The notes below the pieces were generated by a model that saw only the letters and a list, made by a program, of their open reading frames with translations, was not told the origin of the DNA and searched no databases. A stretch of DNA of 64,000 bases from Clostridia bacterium (lineage in GTDB: Bacteria > Bacillota > Clostridia > Christensenellales > Borkfalkiaceae). The position numbers were made by a program, and so were the translations under genes. The first letter of the stretch is position 1, and each line of letters opens with the position of its first letter. The stretch covers positions 16,186-80,185 of the forward strand of contig JAFQEV010000012.1 of the NCBI GenBank assembly GCA_017398825.1. Direction: 5' to 3'. Of the stretch, positions 31,966-40,916 are shown one piece after another.

Positions 31966-32802
31966 ATGGATTTTTTAGAGATTTTAAAGATTGTATTTTT
32001 AGGCATAGTAGAAGGCGTTACCGAATGGTTACCCGTATCGAGTACAGGGCACATGCTCCTCGTTGACGAGTTTATTAAACTCAAGATGAGCGACGCATTT
32101 AAGGAAATGTTCTTCGTAGTTATCCAGCTTGGCGCAATTTTGGCGGTGGTGTGCTGTTTCTTTAACAAGATGCTACCCTTCCAGCTCCGCGATAAGAACA
32201 AACCGCTTTGGAAAAAAGATACGCTTATGCTTTGGCTCAAAGTCGTGGTTGCGTGTATCCCCGGCGCTATAGTAACGCTTTTGTTCGACGATTTTATAGA
32301 AGAGCACCTCCACACCCCTTTCGTGATTGCAGGTATGCTTATTTTATACGGCGTTGCGTTTATTTTAGTTGAAATCTTTAATAAAAACAAACAGCCAAAA
32401 ACGCAAGCGGTTACCGATATCACCTTTAAAACGGCGCTTATTATAGGCTTATTCCAAGTTCTTTCTATAATACCAGGCACGTCAAGGTCGGGCGCAACGA
32501 TTATAGGCGCGTTAATTATCGGCGTTTCAAGACCTGCGGCGGCGGAATTTACCTTCTTCTTGGCAGTTCCGGTAATGTTCGGCTTGTCCTTTTTAAAAAT
32601 ATTAAAATTCGGCTTTGCTTTCACCTCCGCTGAGATATGGACGTTACTTCTCGGAATGCTCGTAGCTTTCCTCGTTTCAATGCTCGTTATAAAGTTCTTG
32701 ATGAGTTACATTCGCAAAAAGGACTTTAAACTTTTTGGCTATTACAGAATAGTTTTGGGCTTGCTCGTAATTGCTTGGTTCGTTATTAAAATTTTTATTT
32801 AA
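31966..32802 (+). CDS. uppP: Undecaprenyl-diphosphatase UppP (BacA)
   Basis: A 278-residue membrane enzyme that recycles undecaprenyl diphosphate for cell-wall synthesis and gives bacitracin tolerance. Motifs: GIVEGVTEWLPVSSTGHMLL near residue 15 and the second catalytic region PGTSRSGATIIGALIIGVSR near 165. About 7-8 membrane helices. The annotated frame could start earlier (31930) but that would include the promoter; ATG 31966 is the start. It is a single-gene unit with its own terminator. Confidence 0.95.
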   Translation: MDFLEILKIVFLGIVEGVTEWLPVSSTGHMLLVDEFIKLKMSDAFKEMFFVVIQLGAILAVVCCFFNKMLPFQLRDKNKPLWKKDTLMLWLKVVVACIPGAIVTLLFDDFIEEHLHTPFVIAGMLILYGVAFILVEIFNKNKQPKTQAVTDITFKTALIIGLFQVLSIIPGTSRSGATIIGALIIGVSRPAAAEFTFFLAVPVMFGLSFLKILKFGFAFTSAEIWTLLLGMLVAFLVSMLVIKFLMSYIRKKDFKLFGYYRIVLGLLVIAWFVIKIFI

Positions 32803-32807
32803 ATATT

Positions 32808-32838
32808 AACCCTTGCGTGATAGCAAGGGTTTTATTTT
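32808..32838 (+). terminator. Terminator of uppP
   Basis: AACCCTTGC (32808-32816), loop GTGATA, GCAAGGGTT (32823-32831), then TTATTTT. Confidence 0.85.
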
Positions 32839-32840
32839 GC

Positions 32841-32869
32841 TTGACGGGTAAAACCCGTGGTGATAAAAT
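32841..32869 (+). promoter_or_regulatory. Promoter of the carrier gene, leaderless
   Basis: TTGACG (32841-32846), 17 bp, TAAAAT (32864-32869). The transcript should start near 32876, about 3 nt before the ATG at 32879; no ribosome site fits. Confidence 0.7.
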
Positions 32870-32878
32870 AATAGGCGT

Positions 32879-33865
32879 ATGATAGATTTTTTGACAGTTT
32901 TAATCGCGGTTGTATCTCTCGTTATATTAGCCGTGCCGGGCTTTATCTTAACAAAAGCAAAGCTCCTAAATAGCAAAGCGGAATCCTTTTTCTCATCTTT
33001 CGTTCTCTACGGCGCTCAGCCCGTTATGGTGCTTATGGGCTTTCAAGGCACGAAATTTAATTCCAGCATAGGAATAAACGTTTTGATTACCGCGGGAATA
33101 ACGGTGGCCGTTCACTTGATAATGGCGGTTATTTTAATGCTCGTTGTTAAAAACAAAGGCGATACGGAAAAGAGAAAGGTTGTAAGATACGCATCAATGT
33201 TCTCCAACTGCGGATTTATGGGCTTTCCCTTTTTGCAAATAGTATTTGCAAACAGTTCCCTTATCGGCGAGGTTATGATTTACGGCGCGGTCGTCGTTGC
33301 CATTTTTAATATTCTTAGTTGGACGCTCGGCGTATACATAATAACTGGAGACAGAAAAAACGTTTCCATTAAGAAAATAGTTACCAACCCCACGATTATC
33401 GCGGTAATTCTCGGCTTTATATTCTTCTTTACCATTAAAGTTCCTTTCGTGGAATTGCCGACCCCAAACACAACGCTTTATTCTATCGTATCAAAGCTTA
33501 TGAACAGCTTGAACGTTATCGGCGATACGGTAACACCGCTATCTTTAACAGTTATCGGTATGAAACTTGCAAACGTAAACTTCAAAGAACTCTTTATTAA
33601 CGCTTGGGGCTATTTCGTGTGCGCGTTCAAACTTATAGTTATGAGCCTCGTTACAATGCTTTGCGTGTGCTTTTTACCTATATCCGATACGGTTAAATAC
33701 GTGCTCGTATTTTTACTTTCAATGCCGTGTGCAACGAGTACCGCACTCTTTACCACGCTGTTTGGAGGGGACGGAAAGTCGGCAACATCTTTCGTTTTAC
33801 TCACCTGCATTGCTTGCATCGTAACAATTCCTCTAATGTTCTTGCTCTTTACCGTTCTTATTTAA
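32879..33865 (+). CDS. Auxin-efflux-carrier-family (AEC) transporter
   Basis: A 328-residue membrane protein with about 10 helices. FILTKAKLLNSKAESFFSSF with VLYGAQPVMVL at the start, SMFSNCGFMGFPFLQIVF in the middle, and the C-terminal SMPCATSTALFTTLFGGD fit the AEC/malate permease family, which exports or exchanges organic anions. A dicarboxylate or other fermentation acid is possible. It is a single gene with its own promoter and terminator. Confidence 0.85.
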   Translation: MIDFLTVLIAVVSLVILAVPGFILTKAKLLNSKAESFFSSFVLYGAQPVMVLMGFQGTKFNSSIGINVLITAGITVAVHLIMAVILMLVVKNKGDTEKRKVVRYASMFSNCGFMGFPFLQIVFANSSLIGEVMIYGAVVVAIFNILSWTLGVYIITGDRKNVSIKKIVTNPTIIAVILGFIFFFTIKVPFVELPTPNTTLYSIVSKLMNSLNVIGDTVTPLSLTVIGMKLANVNFKELFINAWGYFVCAFKLIVMSLVTMLCVCFLPISDTVKYVLVFLLSMPCATSTALFTTLFGGDGKSATSFVLLTCIACIVTIPLMFLLFTVLI

Positions 33866-33876
33866 AATTGTATTTT

Positions 33877-33907
33877 AAAAGCCTCGGCGTTTGCCGAGGC
33901 TTTTTTA
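33877..33907. terminator. Bidirectional terminator between convergent genes
   Basis: AAAAGCCTCGGC (33877-33888), loop GTTT, GCCGAGGCTTTT (33893-33904), more T after. It serves the AEC gene and the minus-strand SLOG-like gene. Confidence 0.88.
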
Positions 33908-34351
33908 TTTTTCACGGTCTTCAAAAATATTTACTATCTTTTTACCTCGCCGTTTTGCATACATCAACGTTTTATACGCACCTCCAAACCCTCGACTTAC
34001 GTATGCAATAACTAAATGAGCCTTGTCTACCATCCACTCGTTTCTCCTTAGAATTGCATATCTTAATGGCGTATTCTCTATTTCAGGATAAATCGTCCCG
34101 TCGAACAAGGATAAATTCTTATTATCAAAATTCGCATTCAAATACGGCGTTATGTAATACATTTTACTGTCCTTAAACGTTTTTTTGTATTCATAAGCGC
34201 ACGTTTTAGCAAAATAATCAAAATTTCCATATTCTCCCAAATAAAAATCAACGCTACAATTATTAGAAAACTTTGCTATAATTTTTAAAATTCTATCTTT
34301 CAAACCAGCCTCTTCTATAAAATCAGCGTGTCCACAAAAGGTTATAATCAT
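33905..34351 (-). CDS. SLOG/DUF1273-like small protein
   Basis: A 148-residue protein with a Rossmann-like pattern: MIITFCGHADFIEE at the start, FYLGEYGNFDYFA, MYYITPYLN, VDKAHLVIAYVSRGFGGAYKTL and a short KKIVNIFE end. This resembles the SLOG-superfamily DUF1273/YpsA-type proteins, thought to bind nucleotide ligands. Function unknown. No ribosome site is seen; a minus promoter TTGCAT (34387-34382), 17 bp, TAAAAT (34364-34359) lies 7 nt before the ATG, so it is leaderless. It is divergent from a small XRE regulator. Confidence 0.65.
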   Translation of the reverse strand: MIITFCGHADFIEEAGLKDRILKIIAKFSNNCSVDFYLGEYGNFDYFAKTCAYEYKKTFKDSKMYYITPYLNANFDNKNLSLFDGTIYPEIENTPLRYAILRRNEWMVDKAHLVIAYVSRGFGGAYKTLMYAKRRGKKIVNIFEDREK

Positions 34352-34382
34352 ACAAATAATTTTATCATAATTGCACTAATTA

Positions 34383-34447
34383 TGCAAGTATACTTTCTTA
34401 TAATTTGTAAGAATTAATCCTATAATATATATGCAAGTATTCTTGCA
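34383..34447. promoter_or_regulatory. XRE operator region
   Basis: TGCAAGTAT occurs at 34383 and 34432. The second is part of an inverted repeat TGCAAG-TATT-CTTGCA (34432-34447) just after a -10 box TATAAT (34421-34426). The first overlaps the -35 box of the minus-strand SLOG gene. Probably bound by the adjacent XRE protein, controlling both genes. Confidence 0.55.
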
Positions 34448-34468
34448 GTATTTTATAAAGGGGTAAAC

Positions 34469-34708
34469 ATGACCGTAAACGAGGCGGTAATTAAACGAGT
34501 TACCGATTTGCTTAAACAAAAGAATATGTCGCAATACCGCTTAGAAAAGCTTTCAGGTATTGAGCACGGGCATATGCAATGGATATTGAGCGGTAAGAGC
34601 AAAACTGTTACGCTTACTACAGCAATACTTCTTGCAAACGGTTTTGGTATGACGTTGCTTGAGTTTTTAGACGGCGACCTATTTCTATTTGAAAATTTAG
34701 ATATTTAA
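34469..34708 (+). CDS. XRE-family HTH regulator (79 aa)
   Basis: A small single-domain HTH protein (VTDLLKQKNMSQYRLEKLSG, then GHMQWILSGKSKTVTLTTAI and GMTLLEFLDGDLF). AAAGGGG lies 7 nt before the ATG. It is followed by a hairpin terminator. Likely autoregulated through the repeat just upstream. Confidence 0.82.
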   Translation: MTVNEAVIKRVTDLLKQKNMSQYRLEKLSGIEHGHMQWILSGKSKTVTLTTAILLANGFGMTLLEFLDGDLFLFENLDI

Positions 34709-34714
34709 TATTTA

Positions 34715-34746
34715 AAAACTCCGCAAAATGTTTGCGGAGTTTTTTA
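34715..34746. terminator. Bidirectional terminator
   Basis: AACTCCGCAAA (34717-34727), loop ATG, TTTGCGGAGTT (34731-34741) with T-run after and A-run before. It lies between the XRE gene and the convergent GH94 gene. Confidence 0.85.
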
Positions 34747-34752
34747 TTATCT

Positions 34753-37095
34753 TTAAAATACAACTTCAATATTCAACTTGCTTTCGTTTTTGATTAAATC
34801 AAAGGGAATAAAGTTGCCTTCAATTTTATTTCCGTTAACTATTAGCGCTTTGGCGCGAGCATTCTCAAAAGGTAATTTTCCAACTTTTAAGTGGCAATCT
34901 ACACCCCTAAATTTCCTATCCATTTCAAATCCGTTCCAAGCAAAAGGAATACAAGGGTCAATAGTCAATCCGCCGTAAGAGGGTCTAAATCCGAATATGT
35001 GTTGGGTAACCGCAAGGAACATCCAAGACGCCGTTCCCGTAAGCCAAGAGTTCGAGCCTGCGCCATAGCGTTCGTGAGCGGGGCCAAGCATTGCTGAGGC
35101 GTAACAGTAAGGCTCGATAAGCGTGCGGTCTGAAATATCGTTCCTCCTAATAGGCAAAGAGGCATAATATAACTTAAACGCGTCCTCATTCCTGCCTAAA
35201 AGCGTTTGAGCAATTACAGCCCAAGTGCTTGCGTGATAGAAAACGCCACCGTTTTCCTTAATGCCCGTTTGAATACCGCAAAAACTCTTTTTATCGCGGT
35301 CAAATCCGGAAGATGCAGGATAGTGAGATATACAGCCAAAATCGCAAAATAGGTATTTGTTTACGTTGTCGAACGCCAAATTGCCCTGCTCGGCAGATGG
35401 AAGTCTTGATAAAACCGCCCAAGATTGCGGATTTAAGAAGATTTTATTGTATTCATCTTCATCAGTTCCGAACTTTTCGCCCTTATCGGTAAACGCGCGC
35501 AAGAACCACTTTCCGTCCCAAAGCGTAGGATATACGCTACGGCACCATTCGTAGTATTCTTCCGCCCAAGCAAGACTTTCGCTATCACCCGTGTGTTTAA
35601 ACAGTTCAATAAGCTCGTAAACTGCGTGAGCAGCTTGGAAAAATACAAAGGCGCTCTCCGCCTTGCCGTCGCGTGCGATGGGGGCAAGCGTGTCGTTCCA
35701 GTCGTTTTTCAAAAATAAGGGAATGCCGTGCTCACCGCAATTATTACGGGTAAAATCAAGCCCTTTTATAAGGTGTTCGCGAACGGTTCCCTCTCCCCCG
35801 TCTACGTAGGGCACGAGTTCATCAAGGAAAGCAAAATCCCCCGTTTCTCTAACGTAGGTGCAAACGGAGAAAATCGACCAAATATGGTCGTCAGAACGGC
35901 CACCGCCGATAGATTCGCCAGAACCAGGGTAATACACTTCTTTAGCGTTTCCGTTTGATTTTTGAATTTTCAAAAGGGTCTTTATGCGTTCTTTAACCTT
36001 ATTAGGCATAGCGTGAACTACGCCCAAAATATCTTGCATACTATCTCTAAAACCCCAACCTCTATCAACGCCACGCTCGTAGTAGGATATAAACCTAGAC
36101 CAGTTAAACGTCATTGCGCATTGATATTGATGCCATACGTTAAAGAAGGTGTTCACCTCATCGTTTGGAGTTTTGACGTGAACGTATTTTAAATGTTCCG
36201 CCCACCCCTCTTTAATTTCTAACAACGCCCTTTCTGCGTTTTTAGAGTTGGTAGCATTTTTTATAAAGGGCTTTGCGTCCTCTCTATTTTCAACAACGCC
36301 TATCGCGTAAACGAAATCTTTAGTTTCGCCGTTATCTAAGCTAAGCGTAGAAGATAACACCGCGCAAGCGTGGTCTGCGTTTATATCGTTGTTGCCACAA
36401 TGTCCGCGCTCAACGGCAATGGGGTTGTTTTCAGCCCTGAACGGACCGATGAAAGCATCTCTCCAGCAATCAAATCCGTCAACCTCTAAGCTCGTGCCGA
36501 ACACCGAATACATATCAAAGCGCGCGAGCGCTTGAGAAGACGGATCGAAAATAATAACGCCGTCCTCACACTTACACGTCATAAAATAACGCGCCCATTC
36601 AGCGTTTATATCGTTTGCAGCAACGGGACTGGAAAATTCCATATAGGAAAACATTTTTATCTCGCGTTTTCTTCCCGATTTATTAGTTATCTTGCCCTTC
36701 CAGTTTGCATACTTTTTGCCGTTGGGTATAAAATACGTAATTTCCGTTTCAATGCCCTGATAACTACTTTTAATCACGGTGTAGCCAAGCCCGTGGCGAC
36801 ATTCGTAAAAGTCAAGCTCTTTTAAAACGGGTTGCCACGTCGGCGACCAGTATTCGCCCGTTTCCATATCGCGAAGATACAAAAAATGCCCCTGCCTATC
36901 AGCAGGCAATTGATTGTATTTATATCTCGTTACCCTCTTTTTACAGGGATCGCCGTCAAAAACTAATCCTCCTGCGTTGTTTGAGATTATCGCGCTCAAA
37001 CCACCGTTGCCAAGGTAGTTAAACCAAGGCGTAGGCGTATCAGGCCTAGTGATAACGTACTCTTTGTTTTCATTGTCAAAATATCCAAACTTCAT
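34753..37095 (-). CDS. GH94 phosphorylase (cellobiose/cellodextrin phosphorylase-like)
   Basis: A 780-residue GH94 enzyme that splits a beta-linked glucoside with phosphate. It begins KFGYFDNENKEYVITRPDTP with PWFNYLGNGG, the usual start of cellobiose and chitobiose phosphorylases. YERGVDRGWGFRDSMQD and the general-acid region LFLKNDWNDTLAP (Asp in DWND) are in place. The ATG at 37095 (TGGAG 8 nt upstream) is preferred to 37122. It is cytoplasmic and follows a GH3 beta-glucosidase by 39 nt, so the pair would process imported cello-oligosaccharides or similar beta-glucans. Confidence 0.9.
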   Translation of the reverse strand: MKFGYFDNENKEYVITRPDTPTPWFNYLGNGGLSAIISNNAGGLVFDGDPCKKRVTRYKYNQLPADRQGHFLYLRDMETGEYWSPTWQPVLKELDFYECRHGLGYTVIKSSYQGIETEITYFIPNGKKYANWKGKITNKSGRKREIKMFSYMEFSSPVAANDINAEWARYFMTCKCEDGVIIFDPSSQALARFDMYSVFGTSLEVDGFDCWRDAFIGPFRAENNPIAVERGHCGNNDINADHACAVLSSTLSLDNGETKDFVYAIGVVENREDAKPFIKNATNSKNAERALLEIKEGWAEHLKYVHVKTPNDEVNTFFNVWHQYQCAMTFNWSRFISYYERGVDRGWGFRDSMQDILGVVHAMPNKVKERIKTLLKIQKSNGNAKEVYYPGSGESIGGGRSDDHIWSIFSVCTYVRETGDFAFLDELVPYVDGGEGTVREHLIKGLDFTRNNCGEHGIPLFLKNDWNDTLAPIARDGKAESAFVFFQAAHAVYELIELFKHTGDSESLAWAEEYYEWCRSVYPTLWDGKWFLRAFTDKGEKFGTDEDEYNKIFLNPQSWAVLSRLPSAEQGNLAFDNVNKYLFCDFGCISHYPASSGFDRDKKSFCGIQTGIKENGGVFYHASTWAVIAQTLLGRNEDAFKLYYASLPIRRNDISDRTLIEPYCYASAMLGPAHERYGAGSNSWLTGTASWMFLAVTQHIFGFRPSYGGLTIDPCIPFAWNGFEMDRKFRGVDCHLKVGKLPFENARAKALIVNGNKIEGNFIPFDLIKNESKLNIEVVF

Positions 37096-37134
37096 ATTTT
37101 TCTCCAGTAAAACTTTTGTCAAGGTTGGAATTTT

Positions 37135-39099
37135 TTAGTTGAGAGATATCTTATCTTCCTCATCAAGCTCGACGTTTACTCTTTCCTTGAGCCTTATATC
37201 TTTAGAGGAAGAACCAACGAATATCTCAAAGTCGCCCTCCTCAACGTACCAGCGCTTTAACGGAACGCTATAGTATGCAAAATCTCTATAGGAAAGTGTA
37301 AATTCAACTTTCTTTTCCTCGCCAGCTTTTAAAGAAATTTTCTCAAAGGCTTTGAGTTCTTTCTCAGGGCGAGATACCATTGAAAATACGTCTTTTACGT
37401 AAAGCTGGCAAACCTCTTTCGCATCGATTTTCGATGCGTTTTTTACTTTAAAAGCGACCTTTAGGTCGGTTTTTCCTATCTTTTCAACTTTCAAATCGCT
37501 GTAGATAAATTCCGCATAAGATAATCCGTGACCAAACGGATATGCAACGGGAACGCCAAAAGTATCGTAATAGCGATAGCCAACGAAAACGCCTTCGCCG
37601 TATCTATCCACAAAGCCGTCCCCCTCGTAAAGAGAGGGAACGTCCTCTAAGCTTAACGGATACGTTTCAGCAAGCTTGCCGGACGGGGAAACCTTTCCCG
37701 TTAAAATATCCGAAAGCGCCTCGTTAAAGCACTCGCCTGCATAACCGCCTTGAATAATTGCACAAACGTCACTTTCAAAATCGCTAACGTCAATGGGTGC
37801 GCCCGAACTTAAAACAACGATAACTTTATCGCAGTATTTTGCGGTGTTTTTTATAACGTTTAATTGAGTGTTAGTTAGTTTAAGCGTTTCTCTATCAAAA
37901 CCCTCGCCTTCTATAAGCCCATCCGTTTTTACAACGATTACAGCGTAATCGCTATCGTATGCAAGCTTATAAAATGCGCTTTGCCTGTTGGACTCTACCG
38001 TTTGAATACGCATAGCACTCGAGTTTGCAACGCCTTTTCCCTCAAGCTTTTCATTGAGCAAGTCTTCAAGCGGTTTTTCAACGTAGTCAGTTTTAACGTA
38101 TGCGCTACCGCCACCACCCAAAGCGTTAGAACCGCCAACGGCAATTTTACCACTCTTGATAGGAAGAACTCCGTCGTTTTTCAAAAGCACCATACTCTCC
38201 GTTGCGATTTTAACGGCGTTTGCGTGGCGCTCAGCCTTTGTAAACTCAACCTTTTTCTCAGTTTCGCTTACCTTGTAAACAAATCGCAATATCGTTTCGA
38301 CTCTCTCGTCGATTTCCTCTTCGGTGATATATCCTTTTTCTATCGCGTATTTAAGTTCATCGTACGCTTTATATCTAAGAGGCATTTCCAAATCAAGCGT
38401 CGCCTTTATAGAGCGCCAAGAATTTCTCACAGCGCACCAGTCTGACATCATAAGCCCGTCATACCCCATCTCACCGCGAAGTAAATCTTTAAGTATAGCG
38501 CGGTTTTCCGCTGCGTATACGCCGTTTATAGGATTGTATGCACACATCATTGCCCAAGGCTTTGCCTCAAGCGCTTTTTCAAACGCAGGAAGATAAATCT
38601 CACGAAGAGTTCTCTCATCTACTTCGCTTGATTGAGAGGTTCTATTATACTCTCTGTTATTTAAACAAAAATGCTTTACCGTTGCGGAAACACCTTTGTC
38701 TTGAACGCCCTTCACGTAACTTTTAGCAAGTTCGCCTGCAAGCACGGGGTCTTCTGAAAAATATTCAAAGTTTCTACCGCAAACGGGCGTTCTTTTTATG
38801 TTTACGCCGGGAGCGAGCAATACCTCAACTCCATTTTCAACGCATTCGTCGGCAATAGTTTCGCCCATAAGATAAGCAAGTTCTTTGTTCCATGTGTTTG
38901 CTAAGCTTGAAACGTTTGGCATTGCCGTAGAGTTAGTAACGGTATTGTCCACGTCACTTATATACCTTAGTCCATTAGGCCCGTCGCTCATTCTCACTTT
39001 TGGGAGCTTGCCGTTTAAATCGTTAATGCTCCAGCCGTCTTTTCCAACTAAAAGCAAAATCTTTTCATCTAAGGTTAAATCTTTTGCGGTAAATTTCAT
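37135..39099 (-). CDS. GH3 beta-glucosidase-like glycosidase
   Basis: A 654-residue cytoplasmic GH3 enzyme. RMSDGPNGLRY, VKHFCLNNREYNR, and the nucleophile region GYDGLMMSDWCAV (Asp near residue 225) are seen; the C-terminal half has the (alpha/beta)6 sandwich (VVVLSSGAPIDVSDF, GGYAGECFNEALSDIL) and a fibronectin-type III end. GGAGG lies 5 nt before the ATG at 39099. It shares an operon with the GH94 gene and is divergent from an AraC regulator. Confidence 0.9.
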   Translation of the reverse strand: MKFTAKDLTLDEKILLLVGKDGWSINDLNGKLPKVRMSDGPNGLRYISDVDNTVTNSTAMPNVSSLANTWNKELAYLMGETIADECVENGVEVLLAPGVNIKRTPVCGRNFEYFSEDPVLAGELAKSYVKGVQDKGVSATVKHFCLNNREYNRTSQSSEVDERTLREIYLPAFEKALEAKPWAMMCAYNPINGVYAAENRAILKDLLRGEMGYDGLMMSDWCAVRNSWRSIKATLDLEMPLRYKAYDELKYAIEKGYITEEEIDERVETILRFVYKVSETEKKVEFTKAERHANAVKIATESMVLLKNDGVLPIKSGKIAVGGSNALGGGGSAYVKTDYVEKPLEDLLNEKLEGKGVANSSAMRIQTVESNRQSAFYKLAYDSDYAVIVVKTDGLIEGEGFDRETLKLTNTQLNVIKNTAKYCDKVIVVLSSGAPIDVSDFESDVCAIIQGGYAGECFNEALSDILTGKVSPSGKLAETYPLSLEDVPSLYEGDGFVDRYGEGVFVGYRYYDTFGVPVAYPFGHGLSYAEFIYSDLKVEKIGKTDLKVAFKVKNASKIDAKEVCQLYVKDVFSMVSRPEKELKAFEKISLKAGEEKKVEFTLSYRDFAYYSVPLKRWYVEEGDFEIFVGSSSKDIRLKERVNVELDEEDKISLN

Positions 39100-39181
39100 A
39101 AATACCTCCACTAAGTATATAATATAATAAAAAATTCACAAAAAATATAACAAAATAGTATTTTTTACTCTCAATTTGTGC

Positions 39182-39187
39182 TATAAT
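39182..39187 (+). promoter_or_regulatory. Extended -10 promoter, leaderless AraC gene
   Basis: TGCTATAAT (39179-39187) is an extended -10 element. Six nt later is the ATG at 39194, with no ribosome site between. Confidence 0.65.
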
Positions 39188-39193
39188 GTAATT

Positions 39194-39973
39194 ATGAGAC
39201 CATTTTACGAACAAAAAAGAGACAATGCAAACAGAATTGCCGTTCACAAAAACACAAGTCACTTATTCCCCTCGCACTATCATAGGAATTTAGAGGTGTT
39301 TATTATCAAAAAGGGATGGTATACCCTCACCATCAACGATATATCCTACAACATATCTGCGGGCAGTATTTTGGTGATTGACAGTTTTGACGTTCACTCC
39401 TACGATTTTAAAGATAATTCCTTACACGAGGACTGCGTAATTTTACTCCCCTACGAATTTAGAGCGTTTTTAATTCCTTACGAGAATAAAAAAATCGCCT
39501 GCCCCGTTATTAAAAGCGGAAGTTTAGCCGGCGAGCTTATAGAGATTGTTGATAAGTATATGGGTGGTGACGAGGCTGTTAAATCAAGCGCTTTAACGTT
39601 GATTTGCTCGCTCATTTCTAAAAACCTATCGTTTATGGATAATCCTAAGAAGGAAGACGTTACGCTCATGCGTAAAGTACTTGCTTACATTGAGCAAAAC
39701 TTTAAAGGAGACGTATCGAGGGGAAAAATCGCCTCGGCACTCGGTTACACCGAGAGTTACATTTCCCACGTTTTTCATAGATACGTTAACGAGGGGCTTT
39801 CGGAATACGTAAACAAATTAAGGCTTATCTACGTTGCAAACACACTTAAAAATAGCGATAAGCCCGTTACTGAAATTATATACGAGGCAGGCTTTAAAAG
39901 CCAACAAACATATTATCGCGTTAAGGCAAAATATAACTTGCCCGATACTAATAAGCTTTGGAATGAAGATTAA
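39194..39973 (+). CDS. AraC-family transcriptional regulator
   Basis: A 259-residue AraC protein. N-terminal cupin sensor (LFPSHYHRNLEVFIIKKGWY, ISAGSILVIDSFDVHSY) and two C-terminal HTH motifs (GKIASALGYTESYISHVFHR; PVTEIIYEAGFKSQQTYYRV). It is divergent from the GH3-GH94 operon and probably controls it in response to an oligosaccharide. It is the second AraC-type gene in the window, and both appear leaderless. Confidence 0.9.
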   Translation: MRPFYEQKRDNANRIAVHKNTSHLFPSHYHRNLEVFIIKKGWYTLTINDISYNISAGSILVIDSFDVHSYDFKDNSLHEDCVILLPYEFRAFLIPYENKKIACPVIKSGSLAGELIEIVDKYMGGDEAVKSSALTLICSLISKNLSFMDNPKKEDVTLMRKVLAYIEQNFKGDVSRGKIASALGYTESYISHVFHRYVNEGLSEYVNKLRLIYVANTLKNSDKPVTEIIYEAGFKSQQTYYRVKAKYNLPDTNKLWNED

Positions 39974-40002
39974 AAAATCTCGGCATTTTGCCGAGATTTT
40001 TT
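39972..40002. terminator. Bidirectional terminator
   Basis: AAAAAATCTCGGC (39972-39984), loop ATTTT, GCCGAGATTTTTT (39990-40002). It overlaps the stop codon of the convergent lipase gene. Confidence 0.85.
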
Positions 40003-40915
40003 ATGCATTTATAAACTCGAGTATGTCTTTTATAACTTCCTCTTTAACGCTTGGCTCGTTGAGTATTTCGTGCCTGCCGTCGTAAAGCTTAATTTCGGTG
40101 GGAACACCCTCTTTTTTAAGCTTGTTATAAACCTCTTCAACGCCTTTCCCAAAATTTCCAACAGGGTCGAATTTGCCAGAAACTAAAAGCGTGGGGGTTT
40201 TCCCAAAGGTTTTATATCTCTTTTTAGAGTTCGCAATCTTATTAAGGGTAATTAAGTCTTGCATAGCGGATAAGCCGAAACGATAATTACAAAACTCGTC
40301 TTTATCGTATTTTTCGCGCACGGTGGCATCGGTTGTCAACCAACTCCTACGGCTACCTTCGCTTGCAAATTTTTTGTTGTAAGCACCGAACGCCATATTG
40401 TCGATAAACTTGGAAACGTATCTATCTCCCTTGAAAATTTTAAGCAGTTTTATAAGCGCAATTCCAACGCCTGCCAAGCCGTTTTTTCCTCCCGTTCCCA
40501 TAACGATGAGTTTATCAGGAGAAACGGTAGAGTTTACTGCAACGCGCACTATAAAACTCCCCATACTGTGCCCCATCAAATAGTACGGCTTATCTCCATA
40601 CTCAGCTTTAACCGCCTTATAGAACGAGTTTATATCCTCAGTTAATAATTTCCAGCCGTTTTTATGGGCAATGAAACCAAGCTCCGATTTATCGTTTGCG
40701 GTGTAGCCGTGCCCTAAGTTATCAAAGGCAAAAGCAAGATATCCGCTCGAGGCAATCTTCTTTAAAAACTCATCGTATCTGCCGATGTGTTCGGTCATTC
40801 CGTGAACTACGTGGAAATATCCTTTTATTTCACCATCGGGGATATAGAGTTTACCTTTAAGATAGTGCACTCCGTCACACGACGGAACTTGTTTATCAAT
40901 AATTTTATATTCCAT
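40001..40915 (-). CDS. Alpha/beta-hydrolase, monoacylglycerol lipase/lysophospholipase-like
   Basis: A 304-residue serine hydrolase. Oxyanion region HVVHGMTEHIGRYDEFLKK, FDNLGHGYTAN, nucleophile elbow LMGHSMGSF (Ser near residue 115), acid LVSGKFDPVGN and histidine YDGRHEILNE. This layout (HGxxEH, GHSMG) is that of monoacylglycerol lipases. The ATG at 40915 (AAGGAG 5 nt upstream) sits at the end of glpK, so it is coupled to glycerol kinase: the lipase would free glycerol, GlpK would phosphorylate it (inference). Confidence 0.85.
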   Translation of the reverse strand: MEYKIIDKQVPSCDGVHYLKGKLYIPDGEIKGYFHVVHGMTEHIGRYDEFLKKIASSGYLAFAFDNLGHGYTANDKSELGFIAHKNGWKLLTEDINSFYKAVKAEYGDKPYYLMGHSMGSFIVRVAVNSTVSPDKLIVMGTGGKNGLAGVGIALIKLLKIFKGDRYVSKFIDNMAFGAYNKKFASEGSRRSWLTTDATVREKYDKDEFCNYRFGLSAMQDLITLNKIANSKKRYKTFGKTPTLLVSGKFDPVGNFGKGVEEVYNKLKKEGVPTEIKLYDGRHEILNEPSVKEEVIKDILEFINA

Positions 40916-40916
40916 A